A stretch of DNA of 64,000 nucleotides from Bhargavaea beijingensis (GTDB lineage: Bacteria > Bacillota > Bacilli > Bacillales_A > Planococcaceae): NCBI RefSeq assembly GCF_900101985.1, contig NZ_FNAR01000005.1:108140-172139 (forward strand). Reading direction: 5' to 3'. The stretch's first letter is position 1. Each line of letters opens with the position of its first letter. The notes beneath the pieces are model-generated. The model was not told the DNA's origin, did no database searches, and was given only the letters and a program-made list of their open reading frames with translations. Shown here piece after piece: positions 17,457 through 28,325 of the stretch. Both the position numbers and the translations under genes were made by a program.

Positions 17457-17612
17457 ATGAGAGAATTGCAAGAAAGTCCGATGGATGAGAAAAAGCAGTC
17501 CATCATCGATAAGCTGGTGGATGAAGGGATTTTCAAGATTGACGGCAAGCAACTGTATGAGCTGCCGATTTATACATTGCTGAAACAATATACCGAACTG
17601 CAGGAACAGTAA
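17457..17612 (+). CDS. FbpA-like small protein (Fur-regulated basic protein family)
   Basis: A 51-residue protein with the pattern KQSIIDKLVDEGIFKIDGKQ then LYELPIYTLLKQY, which matches the short FbpA/Fur-regulated basic protein family of Bacillus (IxKLxxxGIYKxDGxxLYELxLxxL). AAGGAG precedes the ATG by eleven bases. In B. subtilis such proteins help the FsrA small-RNA iron-sparing response, but no Fur box is visible upstream here and this copy is acidic rather than basic, so the role is open. It precedes the amidase by 51 bases and may be cotranscribed. Confidence 0.7.
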   Translation: MRELQESPMDEKKQSIIDKLVDEGIFKIDGKQLYELPIYTLLKQYTELQEQ

Positions 17613-17663
17613 TCGTTGCCGGACGGCCATCAGCCGGCCGGCTTTTGTTATGGAGGGATGAGG

Positions 17664-19124
17664 ATGCACAACGAACGACTGGAACGCATCCGGGACGAAT
17701 GGCTGGATGAGGCAAGTATCCGGGAGATGCAGGAAAAGATGGAGAAGGGGGAAGTCACGGCCGAGGAACTGACAATCATGTATCTGTCCCGGATCTCGGA
17801 ATATGGCCAAAATGTCAATGCCGTCCTCGAAGTGAACCCCGACGCACTCCAGATCGCCAAGCAGCTGGACTACGAGCGCCATGTGAAAGGCGCCCGTTCG
17901 CCGCTGCACGGCGTCCCGGTCCTGCTAAAGGACAACATGGACACCGGGGACAAGATGCACACCAGCTGCGGGTCGCTTGCCCTGGCAGGCCATTATGCCG
18001 CGGAAGATGCTTTCCTCGTCAAGAAGCTGAGGGAAGCGGGGGCGGTCATTCTCGGCAAAACGAACATGACCGAATGGGCCAACTTCATGTCCGACAAAAT
18101 GACGAACGGCTACAGTTCAAGGGGCGGACAGGTCAAAAACCCATACGGCCAGTTTGACTGCGGGGGCTCAAGCTCAGGCTCGGCAGTGGCGGTCGCGGCA
18201 AATCTGGCGGCGGCATCGGTCGGAACCGAAACGACCGGGTCCATCATCGAGCCGGCCGTCCAAAACAGCCTTGTCGGCATCAAGCCGACTGTCGGGGCCG
18301 TCAGCCGGAACGGGCTCATTCCCCTTTCCATCACGCAAGACATTGCCGGACCGCTTGCACGGACCGTGGAAGACGCGCTGCTTGTATTCCGCGAAATGAT
18401 CGGTGAGGATCCGGCAGACCCCGTCACTTCCCTGAGCAGCGTGTGGGAGGGACGTGACTGGGAAGCCTGTCTTGATCCCGAGGCGCTAAAGGGCACACGG
18501 ATCGGTGTCGCCCGCAATATTTTTGAAAACGAAGCCGACAGTGAGATCCAGGACTTGTTTGACCAGAAGCTGGAGGTATTGAAAGCATGCGGCGCGGAAA
18601 TCATCGAGGACATCGACCTCGGTGTCATGGAAGATGACCTGGGTTACGATGTGCTCATGCACGAATTCAAGGCTGCCGTGAACGCCTACCTCGGCAAAAC
18701 ACCCGCAAGCAACCCGATCCGAACCCTGTCCGACGTGATCGAGTTCAACAGCGGGCATCCTGAGGAAACGCTGAAGTACGGCCAGAACATGCTGGAACAG
18801 TCGGACCGGACTTCGGGGACATTGACGGAGCGGGCCTATCTGGAGGCCCTTGAGCGGAACCGGCATCTGTCATCAGAGGTGGCACTGGAACGGGCATTCC
18901 GTGAACATGACATCAGCGCCATCGTCTTCCCGAAGTCACACGGGCTCAGCTTCAACGCCGCAGCCGGCTACCCCGGTGTCGCGGTCCCGGCCGGGAAGAC
19001 GGAGGAAGGCGAACCGTTCGGCATCGCCTTCTATGGCCGTGCATTCGCAGAACCGCTCCTGATCGGATTTGCCTACGCCTTCGAACAGCGTGAACAGGGA
19101 CGGATCAAACCGCCGAATGAATGA
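17664..19124 (+). CDS. Amidase (amidase-signature family)
   Basis: Hydrolyses a carboxamide through the Ser-cisSer-Lys triad: the lysine in GVPVLLKDNMDTGD, the cis-Ser and nucleophile in CGGSSSGSAVAVAANLA and ETTGSI. The 486-residue length fits stand-alone amidases rather than GatA, and no gatB/gatC are near. Two in-frame ATGs compete; GGAGGG is six bases before the one at 17664, which I chose. Substrate unknown. A hairpin terminator follows at 19145. Confidence 0.9.
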   Translation: MHNERLERIRDEWLDEASIREMQEKMEKGEVTAEELTIMYLSRISEYGQNVNAVLEVNPDALQIAKQLDYERHVKGARSPLHGVPVLLKDNMDTGDKMHTSCGSLALAGHYAAEDAFLVKKLREAGAVILGKTNMTEWANFMSDKMTNGYSSRGGQVKNPYGQFDCGGSSSGSAVAVAANLAAASVGTETTGSIIEPAVQNSLVGIKPTVGAVSRNGLIPLSITQDIAGPLARTVEDALLVFREMIGEDPADPVTSLSSVWEGRDWEACLDPEALKGTRIGVARNIFENEADSEIQDLFDQKLEVLKACGAEIIEDIDLGVMEDDLGYDVLMHEFKAAVNAYLGKTPASNPIRTLSDVIEFNSGHPEETLKYGQNMLEQSDRTSGTLTERAYLEALERNRHLSSEVALERAFREHDISAIVFPKSHGLSFNAAAGYPGVAVPAGKTEEGEPFGIAFYGRAFAEPLLIGFAYAFEQREQGRIKPPNE

Positions 19125-19144
19125 ACAAAGTGAAGAATCATTGT

Positions 19145-19175
19145 AAAAGGGGCTTCCGGAGTGAAGTCCCTTTTG
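19145..19175 (+). terminator. Terminator of the amidase gene
   Basis: AAAAGGGGCTTC pairs with GAAGTCCCTTTT, 20 bases after the stop. Confidence 0.75.
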
Positions 19176-19337
19176 TATGGATCAGAGACTGCAGGATTCC
19201 ATCCGGGCTTCCGCTGTCCGGCCCAAGGTCAGAGGCACTTCCCTTATACATCCTGTTTAAGTGAACAGCCCTAAAAAGACGGGGCACACCGGCTGTGCTA
19301 AAATAAAGCCATCAAGGATTGAAACGGGGAATGGAAG

Positions 19338-20561
19338 ATGAGTTGGATTGAACGGCTGGAACCGCAGTTCCGGGAAAAATGGACATTTGAAGAAGAGATG
19401 CCGATCCAGTCCAAGATGGTTCCTGCGATGATCGACGGACGGGACATCGTGGCGGAATCACCGACCGGATCGGGCAAGACACTTGCCTATGTGATCCCGC
19501 TGCTGACGCTCGTTGACGGAACATCAAAGAAAACCGAAGCGCTTGTGATGGCGCCTTCCCAGGAACTCTGCATGCAAATCGTCGACGTGTTCCGCGAATG
19601 GACGGAAGGCACCGATGTCACGGTCACGCAACTGATCGGTGGCGCCAACAAACAGCGCCAGATCGAGAAGCTGAAAAAGAAGCCGACCATTGTCGTCGGA
19701 ACGCCGGGGCGTGTATGGGAACTCGCCAATGACCGCAAGCTGAAAATGCACGATATCCGCCACATCGTCCTGGATGAAGGTGACCAGCTTCTCGGACGTG
19801 ACCATCGGACCGACGTCAAATCTCTGGTCGCGGCCGCGGCATCCGACTGCCAGGTCGCTGTCGTCTCGGCTACGATCACAGATGAAATCCGACTTGTTGC
19901 GGAGCGGTTCATGGATGATCCGCTCCAGCTGAAAGTGACTGCCGAAGAGCTTCCGAAGCAGGGCAAAGTCACTCATTCGTTTATCAAGGTCGACGAACGC
20001 GACAAAACGGACCTGATCCGCAGGCTTTCCCATGTGAAAGGCTTGCGGGGGCTGGCTTTCATCAATAACACAGATCAGCTGCTCATGAAGGAGTCGAAGC
20101 TGAAATTCCAGGACGCGCCGGTTGCGGTCCTTCACTCCGGCATGAACAAAATGGAACGCAAGCAGGCGCTTGACGGATTCCGGGACGGCACGGTGCGCAT
20201 CCTCATCGCGACTGACCTTGCTGCTCGCGGTCTTGACATCACCGGTCTCACGCATGTGATCCATATTGACGTGCCACGCACGGAAGAGCAGTACACGCAC
20301 CGCTCGGGCAGGACTGGCCGAGCAGGCGCGGACGGGGAAGTACTGTCGTTTGTATCCTATCCGGACGAAAAGACATACCGGAAGCTGACACGGGCGCTGC
20401 CGGGCAAACCGGTCCAGAAAGTCTGGCATAAGGGGGGCCTACTGGAAGGCTCATCCAAGACCGTACAGGCAGCGGGTGCCGGAAAGCCCGCTGCCAATGC
20501 CGAAAAAGTCCGGCGCAGCGGACAGAGAAAGGAAGGGAACAAGGGCGGCAAACGGCGATGA
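19338..20561 (+). CDS. DEAD-box-type RNA helicase, YfmL/CshC-like
   Basis: ATP-dependent RNA helicase of 407 residues, likely acting in ribosome assembly. Motifs in order: Q-like N-terminus (EEEMPIQSKM), Walker A SPTGSGKT, Ia APSQEL, TPGRVWE, motif II VLDEGDQLL, motif III SAT, IV-V LIATDLAARGLDI, VI HRSGRTGRAG. Motif II reads DEGD, not DEAD. The C-terminal tail is short, basic and rich in Lys/Arg/Gly, suited to RNA binding. The stop overlaps the SGNH hydrolase start by four bases. Confidence 0.92.
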   Translation: MSWIERLEPQFREKWTFEEEMPIQSKMVPAMIDGRDIVAESPTGSGKTLAYVIPLLTLVDGTSKKTEALVMAPSQELCMQIVDVFREWTEGTDVTVTQLIGGANKQRQIEKLKKKPTIVVGTPGRVWELANDRKLKMHDIRHIVLDEGDQLLGRDHRTDVKSLVAAAASDCQVAVVSATITDEIRLVAERFMDDPLQLKVTAEELPKQGKVTHSFIKVDERDKTDLIRRLSHVKGLRGLAFINNTDQLLMKESKLKFQDAPVAVLHSGMNKMERKQALDGFRDGTVRILIATDLAARGLDITGLTHVIHIDVPRTEEQYTHRSGRTGRAGADGEVLSFVSYPDEKTYRKLTRALPGKPVQKVWHKGGLLEGSSKTVQAAGAGKPAANAEKVRRSGQRKEGNKGGKRR

Positions 20562-21520
20562 GGCAGCTGGTTCTCCTTGTCGGCACGCTGTTGTTGCTAT
20601 TCCCGCAGCCTGGTCCCGCCCAGGCGGCCGCTCCGGCCGCTTATGTCGCGCTCGGCGATTCGCTTGCCGCCGGGCAGACACCGGACCGCGCAATCGACCT
20701 CGGCTACGCGGACATGATCGCGATGAAATTGCGCCGCCATGCGGGGCTCGCCTTTTACTCGAAGGACCTCAGCTATCCGGGATTCACGAGCGGCCAGGTG
20801 CTGGAGCGGGTCCGGTCTGATGAAGCTCGGCCTGTTCTGGAAAGGGCCACACTGATCACCGTTTCCGCGGGTGCCAATGACTTGCTCGGCCTCGTGCGCT
20901 ACGATCCCGGGTCCGGCACGCTCGCCTACGACCGGATACCGGCTGATTATGCGCTGGACGGAGTCAGGAAGAATGTGTCTGCCATCCTGGATGAGCTGGC
21001 GGAGCGGGCGCCCCGGGCAAAAATTTATATCATGGGCTATTATTTCCCGTACCCCCATGCACGTGAACAGATGAAGCCGGGTCTCCGCAAAGAACTGGGC
21101 AGGCTCAATGCCATCCTGAAGCAGGAAGCTGAATCTGCGGGCGCCGTCTTCGTGCCGGTCAAGAAAGCATTTGCCGCGGAAGACAGCCGGTTGCTGCCGA
21201 ACCCGTCGGACGTTCATCCGTCACTGGAAGGCTACCGCCGGATGGCGAACGCCTTCTTTGAACACTCGCCGTACCGGCTGTCCATCCAGCCATGGGAAGT
21301 ACCGCCGGCGAACCCGGTCTCTTTCGGGGAAATGAACCGGCGGATGAAGCAGGCGGACGGGCGCAGTGCAGATGCCGGCGACGAACTCCCGTTCCGAATG
21401 GCCATTGATGAACAATTTCAGGGCATCCATGCCATCTACTTTAACCCCTCCGAATGCCGGAGGGGTTTTTATATAGGGACGTCGCGATATACGAGAAAAA
21501 GCGCGCTCCATAAATACTAA
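20558..21520 (+). CDS. Secreted SGNH/GDSL-family hydrolase
   Basis: A 320-residue frame. The signal peptide is MRQLVLLVGTLLLLFPQPGP with cleavage near AQA. Block I GDSLAAG has the catalytic Ser, block III has the GAND asparagine, and block V DVHPSLEGY supplies Asp and His, so this is an exported esterase or acylhydrolase. It overlaps the helicase by ATGA. The last ~25 codons run through a perfect terminator at 21445-21470, so the true C-terminus may be shorter because of a frameshift or sequence error; see findings. Confidence 0.85.
   Translation: MRQLVLLVGTLLLLFPQPGPAQAAAPAAYVALGDSLAAGQTPDRAIDLGYADMIAMKLRRHAGLAFYSKDLSYPGFTSGQVLERVRSDEARPVLERATLITVSAGANDLLGLVRYDPGSGTLAYDRIPADYALDGVRKNVSAILDELAERAPRAKIYIMGYYFPYPHAREQMKPGLRKELGRLNAILKQEAESAGAVFVPVKKAFAAEDSRLLPNPSDVHPSLEGYRRMANAFFEHSPYRLSIQPWEVPPANPVSFGEMNRRMKQADGRSADAGDELPFRMAIDEQFQGIHAIYFNPSECRRGFYIGTSRYTRKSALHKY
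21445..21471 (+). terminator. Terminator lying inside the SGNH reading frame
   Basis: CCCCTCCG, AATG loop, CCGGAGGGG, TTTTT. The open frame continues to 21520. Confidence 0.85.
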
Positions 21521-21521
21521 A

Positions 21522-21543
21522 CCCCCGCCGTTCCCGGCGGGGG
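21522..21543 (-). terminator. Terminator of thiT
   Basis: Leftward CCCCCGCCG GGAA CGGCGGGGG followed by TTTAGTATTT, about 55 bases beyond the thiT stop. Confidence 0.75.
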
Positions 21544-21599
21544 TACGTCTGTCCAATTGAATTCCGGTTTATTCCAACCGGCAGGCGGGCAAACTGGTC

Positions 21600-22163
21600 T
21601 TAGCGCTTCAGCAGACGCGGTGCGGTGCTGAACAAAAGGGCGCATGCGGCGGCTGTCAGGATGATCGACGGAATCATGTAGCCGGCGTTGTAGACAATCG
21701 AATACCACCAGACGTTGTCGCCCGCATCAAGCGCCGCGGCGCCGAAGAATACGACGCCCGATAAGACGTGCATGATGTAGCGGAGCAGGCCGCCGATCAC
21801 TGTGCCGATCACTATCCCGGTCACCATCCGGACCTTATCGCCGGAGTCGGCGCCGCGCAGCACCATGGGCCGCAGCAAAGCGGCCGCGCCGATCACGACA
21901 AATGCCGCAATGTAATCCAGGAAGCCCTGCACCGGATGGATGATGTAGGCGCCGGCAAATGTTTGGAGAATGCCGAGGATCAGGCCGGTGAGCAGGCCTC
22001 CGCCGAGCCCCCAGCGAAAGGCCATCAGGACGATCGGCACCATCGTGAGGCTGATGGAACCGCCCTGGAACCAAAGTTTGATGGAGATCTGGTCAAGGAC
22101 AAAGCCGATCGCGGAAAAAATCGCGACTTCAATCAGAAATTGCAGGCGTTTGTTGCGTTGCAT
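21600..22163 (-). CDS. thiT: ECF thiamine transporter S component ThiT
   Basis: Substrate-binding membrane subunit of the thiamine energy-coupling-factor transporter, working with EcfAA'T encoded elsewhere. The 187-residue, six-helix protein begins MQRNKRLQFLIEVAIFSAIG and contains GGSISLTMVPIVLMAFRWG and the WWYSIVYNAGYM thiamine-pocket region. GGGGGAGAA precedes the ATG. Expression is under the TPP riboswitch upstream, which confirms the substrate. Confidence 0.95.
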   Translation of the reverse strand: MQRNKRLQFLIEVAIFSAIGFVLDQISIKLWFQGGSISLTMVPIVLMAFRWGLGGGLLTGLILGILQTFAGAYIIHPVQGFLDYIAAFVVIGAAALLRPMVLRGADSGDKVRMVTGIVIGTVIGGLLRYIMHVLSGVVFFGAAALDAGDNVWWYSIVYNAGYMIPSIILTAAACALLFSTAPRLLKR

Positions 22164-22213
22164 CGGAAGATTCTCCCCCATTTTAGTAATGTCGCAAGAT
22201 GGGGATGGCCAAT

Positions 22214-22243
22214 AAAAAAAGCATCCGGGACAGAGCCGGACGC
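22214..22243 (-). terminator. Riboswitch-controlled terminator before thiT
   Basis: Leftward GCGTCCGG-CTCTGT-CCCGGATGC then TTTTTTT. It lies between the TPP aptamer and the thiT ribosome site. Confidence 0.85.
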
Positions 22244-22263
22244 CTTCGGGCATCGTTTTCCAT

Positions 22264-22353
22264 CCACATCCCTGCGCAAGCATGACCTTGCAGGTTCAAA
22301 GGGTCTGGGCGCCAACCGCCCACTCTCAGCCGCAATCGCGGCTCCCCTTGTGG
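22264..22353 (-). promoter_or_regulatory. TPP riboswitch (THI box)
   Basis: The minus strand shows the aptamer landmarks in order: CCACAAGGGGAGCC, GGCTGAGAGTGGG, ACCCTTTGAACCTG, GTCATGCTTGCGCAGGGATG. Thiamine pyrophosphate binding would favour the terminator at 22214-22243 and stop thiT expression. Confidence 0.95.
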
Positions 22354-22378
22354 TTCAACTATTCAGAATGGCACTTCC

Positions 22379-22407
22379 AGTGTAGACTACCCGCCCGCTG
22401 TTTTCAA
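22379..22407 (-). promoter_or_regulatory. Sigma-A promoter of the thiT riboswitch leader
   Basis: Leftward TTGAAA, 17-base spacer, TACACT, placed about 25 bases before the aptamer. Confidence 0.65.
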
Positions 22408-22464
22408 GCAAGCCCTGCATACGATGGAAACAGCTGTGCCACAAACCGGAAGGAGGGCATCCTC

Positions 22465-22806
22465 ATAGACAACCCGCGCCTCATTGCGTCATTCAACTAT
22501 TTCAGCATTCTGTTCGCTCCTGTCCTGTTCCCGCTTGTCCTGCTTTTTGCATCGGGGGACAGGCTTGTCCGTCGCCACGCAAAGCGGGCGCTTGTCATCC
22601 AGCTCCTTCCTGCCATGCCGCTCGCGGCCCTTCTAGTCACCACTTTCATCGCTGCGAACGAAGTGAGGGAAGCGGCTTTCACCGGCATGGCGCCGTCCTT
22701 CGGGCATGCGGGAACGGTGGCCGTGCTGTCCCTTTTGTATGCGGCGTTCCAGGGGGTGGCGTTTGTCTGGTGCGCGGCGGCGGGGATCCGTGCACTGAGA
22801 ACGTGA
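22465..22806 (+). CDS. Small DUF4870-like membrane protein, possible ATA start
   Basis: About 113 residues with three hydrophobic helices (FNYFSILFAPVLFPLVLLF; IQLLPAMPLAALLVTTFIAA; VAVLSLLYAAFQGVAFVWC) and the HAKRALVIQL motif typical of DUF4870/Tic20-like proteins. GGAAGGAGGG ends seven bases before an ATA codon at 22465; no ATG, GTG or TTG in frame lies near. The next upstream ATG is at 22282, inside the antisense of the riboswitch. The start therefore appears non-canonical, or a base is wrong. Function unknown. Confidence 0.65.
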   Translation: MDNPRLIASFNYFSILFAPVLFPLVLLFASGDRLVRRHAKRALVIQLLPAMPLAALLVTTFIAANEVREAAFTGMAPSFGHAGTVAVLSLLYAAFQGVAFVWCAAAGIRALRT

Positions 22807-22837
22807 CTGTTTGGCGCCGGTCCGGTCTGTGGTATAG

Positions 22838-23629
<792 letters not shown>

Positions 23630-23631
23630 AA

Positions 23632-23664
23632 AACGGACCCGGGAAAAATCCCGGGTCCGTTTTG
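23632..23664 (+). terminator. Terminator of mapB
   Basis: ACGGACCCGGGA, AAAA loop, TCCCGGGTCCGT, TTTT. Confidence 0.9.
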
Positions 23665-23678
23665 CATACAATGAATGA

Positions 23679-24422
23679 TCAATCTTCCGCCGTTCGCGGT
23701 AAATGTTTGCTTTGTTTTTTGCTGATGATCATCCAGGCAATCACAGCGCCCGCAAGGAAGAGGGAAGCTGCGGAAACAAGAGGTTCGTCCAGCCCGTTTC
23801 TGACAGCGACCATGAGAGACATCCAGGCAAAGACACCCGCAAACACATCGTCCTTATGATGATAAAGGAAATGAAGCGCAACGGCTGCGGCGAATGTCAA
23901 TGTGATAATTGCCCAGAGCGCATCGCTCAGGCCAAGCCCGCCCCATTCATTTTCTTCAAGCGTATAGTGAATCCCGACCAGGAGGCTGAAGAAGAAATAG
24001 GAGAAAATCCCGGATACGGGAATCCGTCCGGAAAGGCGATTCTCCGTTTTCGGATAAGTGAAGTAGAGGGCGGCCAGTACGGCCAGCATGGCGACATCCG
24101 ACGCGACGAACAGGAAAAAGCGTTCCTCCTGCCAAGCGATAAGTTCGATGATATGGAAGATGGAGGCGGCGATGAAAAAAGCGGTTCGCAGATTGGCGGT
24201 TGCCGGGCGCTCTGCAGGCCCGCCGCCCCGTATGGAATACAGTCCCAGAATCGGGACGAGGAAAAGCAAAATCAGCGATGCGTAAACCGACGGCATGAAG
24301 ACGACCGGAAGCCGCGCAGCAATCTCCCCGGCGGGCCGCCCGAATGCCGGCGTGAATGTCGCCGAGGCATGGAAGCCGACCGCCGCCAGCAGGGCGATCC
24401 CCATCAACAGTTTTCGGATCAA
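23679..24422 (-). CDS. Seven-helix membrane protein, possibly tryptophan-rich-sensory-protein related
   Basis: The 247-residue protein has about seven hydrophobic helices. The N-terminal region (GEIAARLPVVFMPSVYASLILL) recalls the larger, non-TspO group of tryptophan-rich sensory proteins (GEIS...P..F.PA.Y.FSIW...), but the usual tryptophans are mostly replaced. I am not certain of the family. The gene is monocistronic and convergent with mapB. No catalytic motif is visible. Confidence 0.65.
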   Translation of the reverse strand: MIRKLLMGIALLAAVGFHASATFTPAFGRPAGEIAARLPVVFMPSVYASLILLFLVPILGLYSIRGGGPAERPATANLRTAFFIAASIFHIIELIAWQEERFFLFVASDVAMLAVLAALYFTYPKTENRLSGRIPVSGIFSYFFFSLLVGIHYTLEENEWGGLGLSDALWAIITLTFAAAVALHFLYHHKDDVFAGVFAWMSLMVAVRNGLDEPLVSAASLFLAGAVIAWMIISKKQSKHLPRTAED

Positions 24423-24588
24423 TCTTCTTCACCTCCTACCCGTAATAGTATACATGGGTTTTCCGGTGTTAACGGCGGAAAGTGTGACGCTTTTTTGCCA
24501 GTTGGCAAGTTTCGCCTTCCGAACAACCGTGTTATAATTGTAAGGGAATTGTTGTTGGAAAATTGGCAAATAGTCAGGGGGAATTGGG

Positions 24589-26391
<1,803 letters not shown>

Positions 26392-26397
26392 TCGGCC

Positions 26398-26943
26398 TTG
26401 ATTACGTTGAAAGGCGAGAAGATCGTATTGCGCGTCCTTACCGACGACGATGCACTTGCCATGACAAACCTTGTATCCAGGAACAAGCACTACTGGTCGG
26501 TGTATGAGCCGCGGCACGACAGTTCGTATTACACAGTAGGTGTCCAGCGGGAGAAAATCCGCGAGTCGCTCCAGCAGCTCAGGGAAAAGAGGGAGTACAG
26601 CTTCGGCATTTTCCGGGCGGAAGACGGACGGCTGATCGGCCACATTTCCCTTTACGGGCTGAAGCGCCTGCCGTTTCTGAGCGCTTTTGTCGGTTACTCG
26701 GTCGACCAGGGGGAAGCGGGACGCGGCATCGCAACCGAGGCGCTGAAACTTGTGCTGAGGTTCGGATTCGAACGAGCCGGGATGCACCGGATCGAGGCCT
26801 ATGTGTCGCCGAGAAACCAGGCATCGGTCCGCGTGCTCGAAAAAGCCGGCATGGAGCGGGAAGGCCTCCTGCGCCAGCTTCTCTTTATCAACGGGGTATG
26901 GGAAGATCACTACCTCTACGCGATACTTGAGGACAGCCATTGA
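26398..26943 (+). CDS. GNAT N-acetyltransferase, RimJ/RimL type
   Basis: A 181-residue acetyl-CoA-dependent acetyltransferase; it may modify a ribosomal protein N-terminus or a small amine. The opening ITLKGEKIVLRVLTDDDALA is typical, the acetyl-CoA loop is VDQGEAGRGIATEALKLVL, and the end ASVRVLEKAGMEREG is the classical RimJ motif. The start is TTG, seven bases after the pepF stop, with AAGGGTGAT upstream. Terminates at 26983. Confidence 0.88.
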   Translation: MITLKGEKIVLRVLTDDDALAMTNLVSRNKHYWSVYEPRHDSSYYTVGVQREKIRESLQQLREKREYSFGIFRAEDGRLIGHISLYGLKRLPFLSAFVGYSVDQGEAGRGIATEALKLVLRFGFERAGMHRIEAYVSPRNQASVRVLEKAGMEREGLLRQLLFINGVWEDHYLYAILEDSH

Positions 26944-26982
26944 AAGGGTAAGGCCGCTTTGCGGAAACCCATTGCAAAACTA

Positions 26983-27024
26983 AGGACCTTGTTCCGGCCA
27001 TAAGCCGGAACAAGGTCCTGTTTT
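26983..27024 (+). terminator. Terminator of the pepF-GNAT unit
   Basis: AGGACCTTGTTCCGGC pairs perfectly with GCCGGAACAAGGTCCT over a 5-base loop and is followed by GTTTT. Confidence 0.9.
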
Positions 27025-27106
27025 CGTGCGAAAGGGTTCTTTTGCAGCGGAGGTCCGATTGTTGGAAAGCCGGAGCTTGGGGCTGGGGCATCTCCCGGAT
27101 GCGCCA

Positions 27107-27149
27107 GGTAACAACTCGTATGTACGGGGTAACCACTCGTGCGGGCAGG
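27107..27149. repeat. Two imperfect ~21-bp direct repeats (GGTAAC.ACTCGT)
   Basis: GGTAACAACTCGTATGTACGG is followed immediately by GGTAACCACTCGTGCGGGCAG; 15 or so of 21 positions agree. It lies between the GNAT terminator and the 20-bp array. No coding frame is evident in 27025-27168. Confidence 0.6.
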
Positions 27150-27168
27150 GGGCCATCAGGCGGAATTT

Positions 27169-27248
27169 GGACTTAGCGCTGGCGGTTCGTACTTACAGTC
27201 GCCGATCCGTACTTAGCGCCCCCGAATCGGACTTACAGGCAAGGGTAC
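27169..27248. repeat. Four tandem 20-bp units next to the mreBH stop
   Basis: Units begin at 27169, 27189, 27209 and 27229; each starts GKACTTA followed by GCG or CAG. Units 1 and 3 share GKACTTAGCGC; units 2 and 4 share GKACTTACAG. The array ends five bases from the mreBH stop codon. It has no spacers and no open frame. Confidence 0.8.
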
Positions 27249-27252
27249 CGGG

Positions 27253-28257
27253 TCAGTTAGCCACTTTACGCATCGTTTTAATCGTTCCAAGTGCTTTTCC
27301 GGTGCCAAACACCACTGCCTTCATCGGTTCAGGGGAGGTATGGACCGGTACGGAGATCACTTGCGATAGCCAGTCCTGCATGCCGTTCATGAGGGCGCCG
27401 CCCCCTGTGAGGACAATGCCCTGGTCGACGATGTCGCCCGACAGTTCAGCCGGACATTGTTCTAGCGTCGTGCGGATGGCTTCAAGAATCGTTTCCATGC
27501 CTTCTTTCAGGCATTGCTGGATATCGCGGGAGTGGAGCATGATCGTCTTCGGCAGGCCGGTGACGACGTCGCGGCCCCGGATGTCCATTGTTTTCGCTTC
27601 GTGGGCGATCGGGGCGAAGCCGATTTCTTTCTTGATGGCTTCCGCTGTCTGCTCGCCGATGATGAGATTATGGCGTTTCCGGAGGTGATGGATGATTTCC
27701 TCGTCCATCTTGTCGCCTGCGAATTTCACGCTGTTAGAAGAAACGACCCCACCGAACGAGATGATGGCCACTTCGGTTGTGCCGCCGCCGATATCGACGA
27801 TGACGTTTGCAATCGGTTCGCTCACCGGAAGTTCCGCCCCGATAGCCGCAGCGACCGGTTCTTCAATCAGGTGGACTTCTTTTGCGCCGCCGGATTTGAC
27901 GGCGTCCACGATGGCACGCTGTTCTACGGATGTTGCGCCGCACGGGATTGATACGACTACGCGGGGCTTTCGGAGGGCTTGCCCAAGTTTCTTGGACGCC
28001 TTGGCCATCGCGGATTTAAGCAGTTCCGCTGTCATGTCGTAGTCCGCAATGACGCCATCACGGAGCGGACGGATAGCGGTAATCTGCTCGGGTGTTTTCC
28101 CGAGCATCGCTTTAGCTTCGTTGCCGATGGCAATCAGCCGTCCTGCCGGATCAACGGCGACGACAGATGGTTCATCAAAAACGATTTCTTTGGAGTTTGT
28201 ATAGATGAGTAAATTGGCTGTGCCAAGATCGATGCCGATATCAGTAGAATTCCACAT
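27253..28257 (-). CDS. mreBH: Actin-like cell-shape protein MreBH
   Basis: Forms membrane-associated filaments that guide lateral cell-wall synthesis. The 334-residue protein has the actin-fold signatures [12 protein letters not shown] (phosphate 1), [17 protein letters not shown] (phosphate 2) and [11 protein letters not shown] (adenosine). [20 protein letters not shown] and [12 protein letters not shown] match MreBH better than MreB or Mbl. GGGAGGC precedes the ATG. It is monocistronic with its own promoter; in B. subtilis MreBH is associated with the wall hydrolase LytE and magnesium stress. Confidence 0.92.
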   Translation of the reverse strand: MWNSTDIGIDLGTANLLIYTNSKEIVFDEPSVVAVDPAGRLIAIGNEAKAMLGKTPEQITAIRPLRDGVIADYDMTAELLKSAMAKASKKLGQALRKPRVVVSIPCGATSVEQRAIVDAVKSGGAKEVHLIEEPVAAAIGAELPVSEPIANVIVDIGGGTTEVAIISFGGVVSSNSVKFAGDKMDEEIIHHLRKRHNLIIGEQTAEAIKKEIGFAPIAHEAKTMDIRGRDVVTGLPKTIMLHSRDIQQCLKEGMETILEAIRTTLEQCPAELSGDIVDQGIVLTGGGALMNGMQDWLSQVISVPVHTSPEPMKAVVFGTGKALGTIKTMRKVAN

Positions 28258-28297
28258 TTAAATTGCCTCCCGGTGACGGTACTGTCTGCTGATGATA

Positions 28298-28325
28298 AGT
28301 ATAGTGGAAAATAGATGGTCCGCAA
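28298..28325 (-). promoter_or_regulatory. Promoter of mreBH
   Basis: Leftward TTGCGG, 16-base spacer, TATACT. A hairpin (GTTCCACT / AGTGGAAC at 28364-28393) lies upstream of it and may be a control site. No other gene is seen in 28261-28475. Confidence 0.65.

Noticed and set aside
27107..27248. CRISPR-like repeats
   Set aside because: Units are contiguous 20-mers with no unique spacers, no leader and no cas genes within the window.
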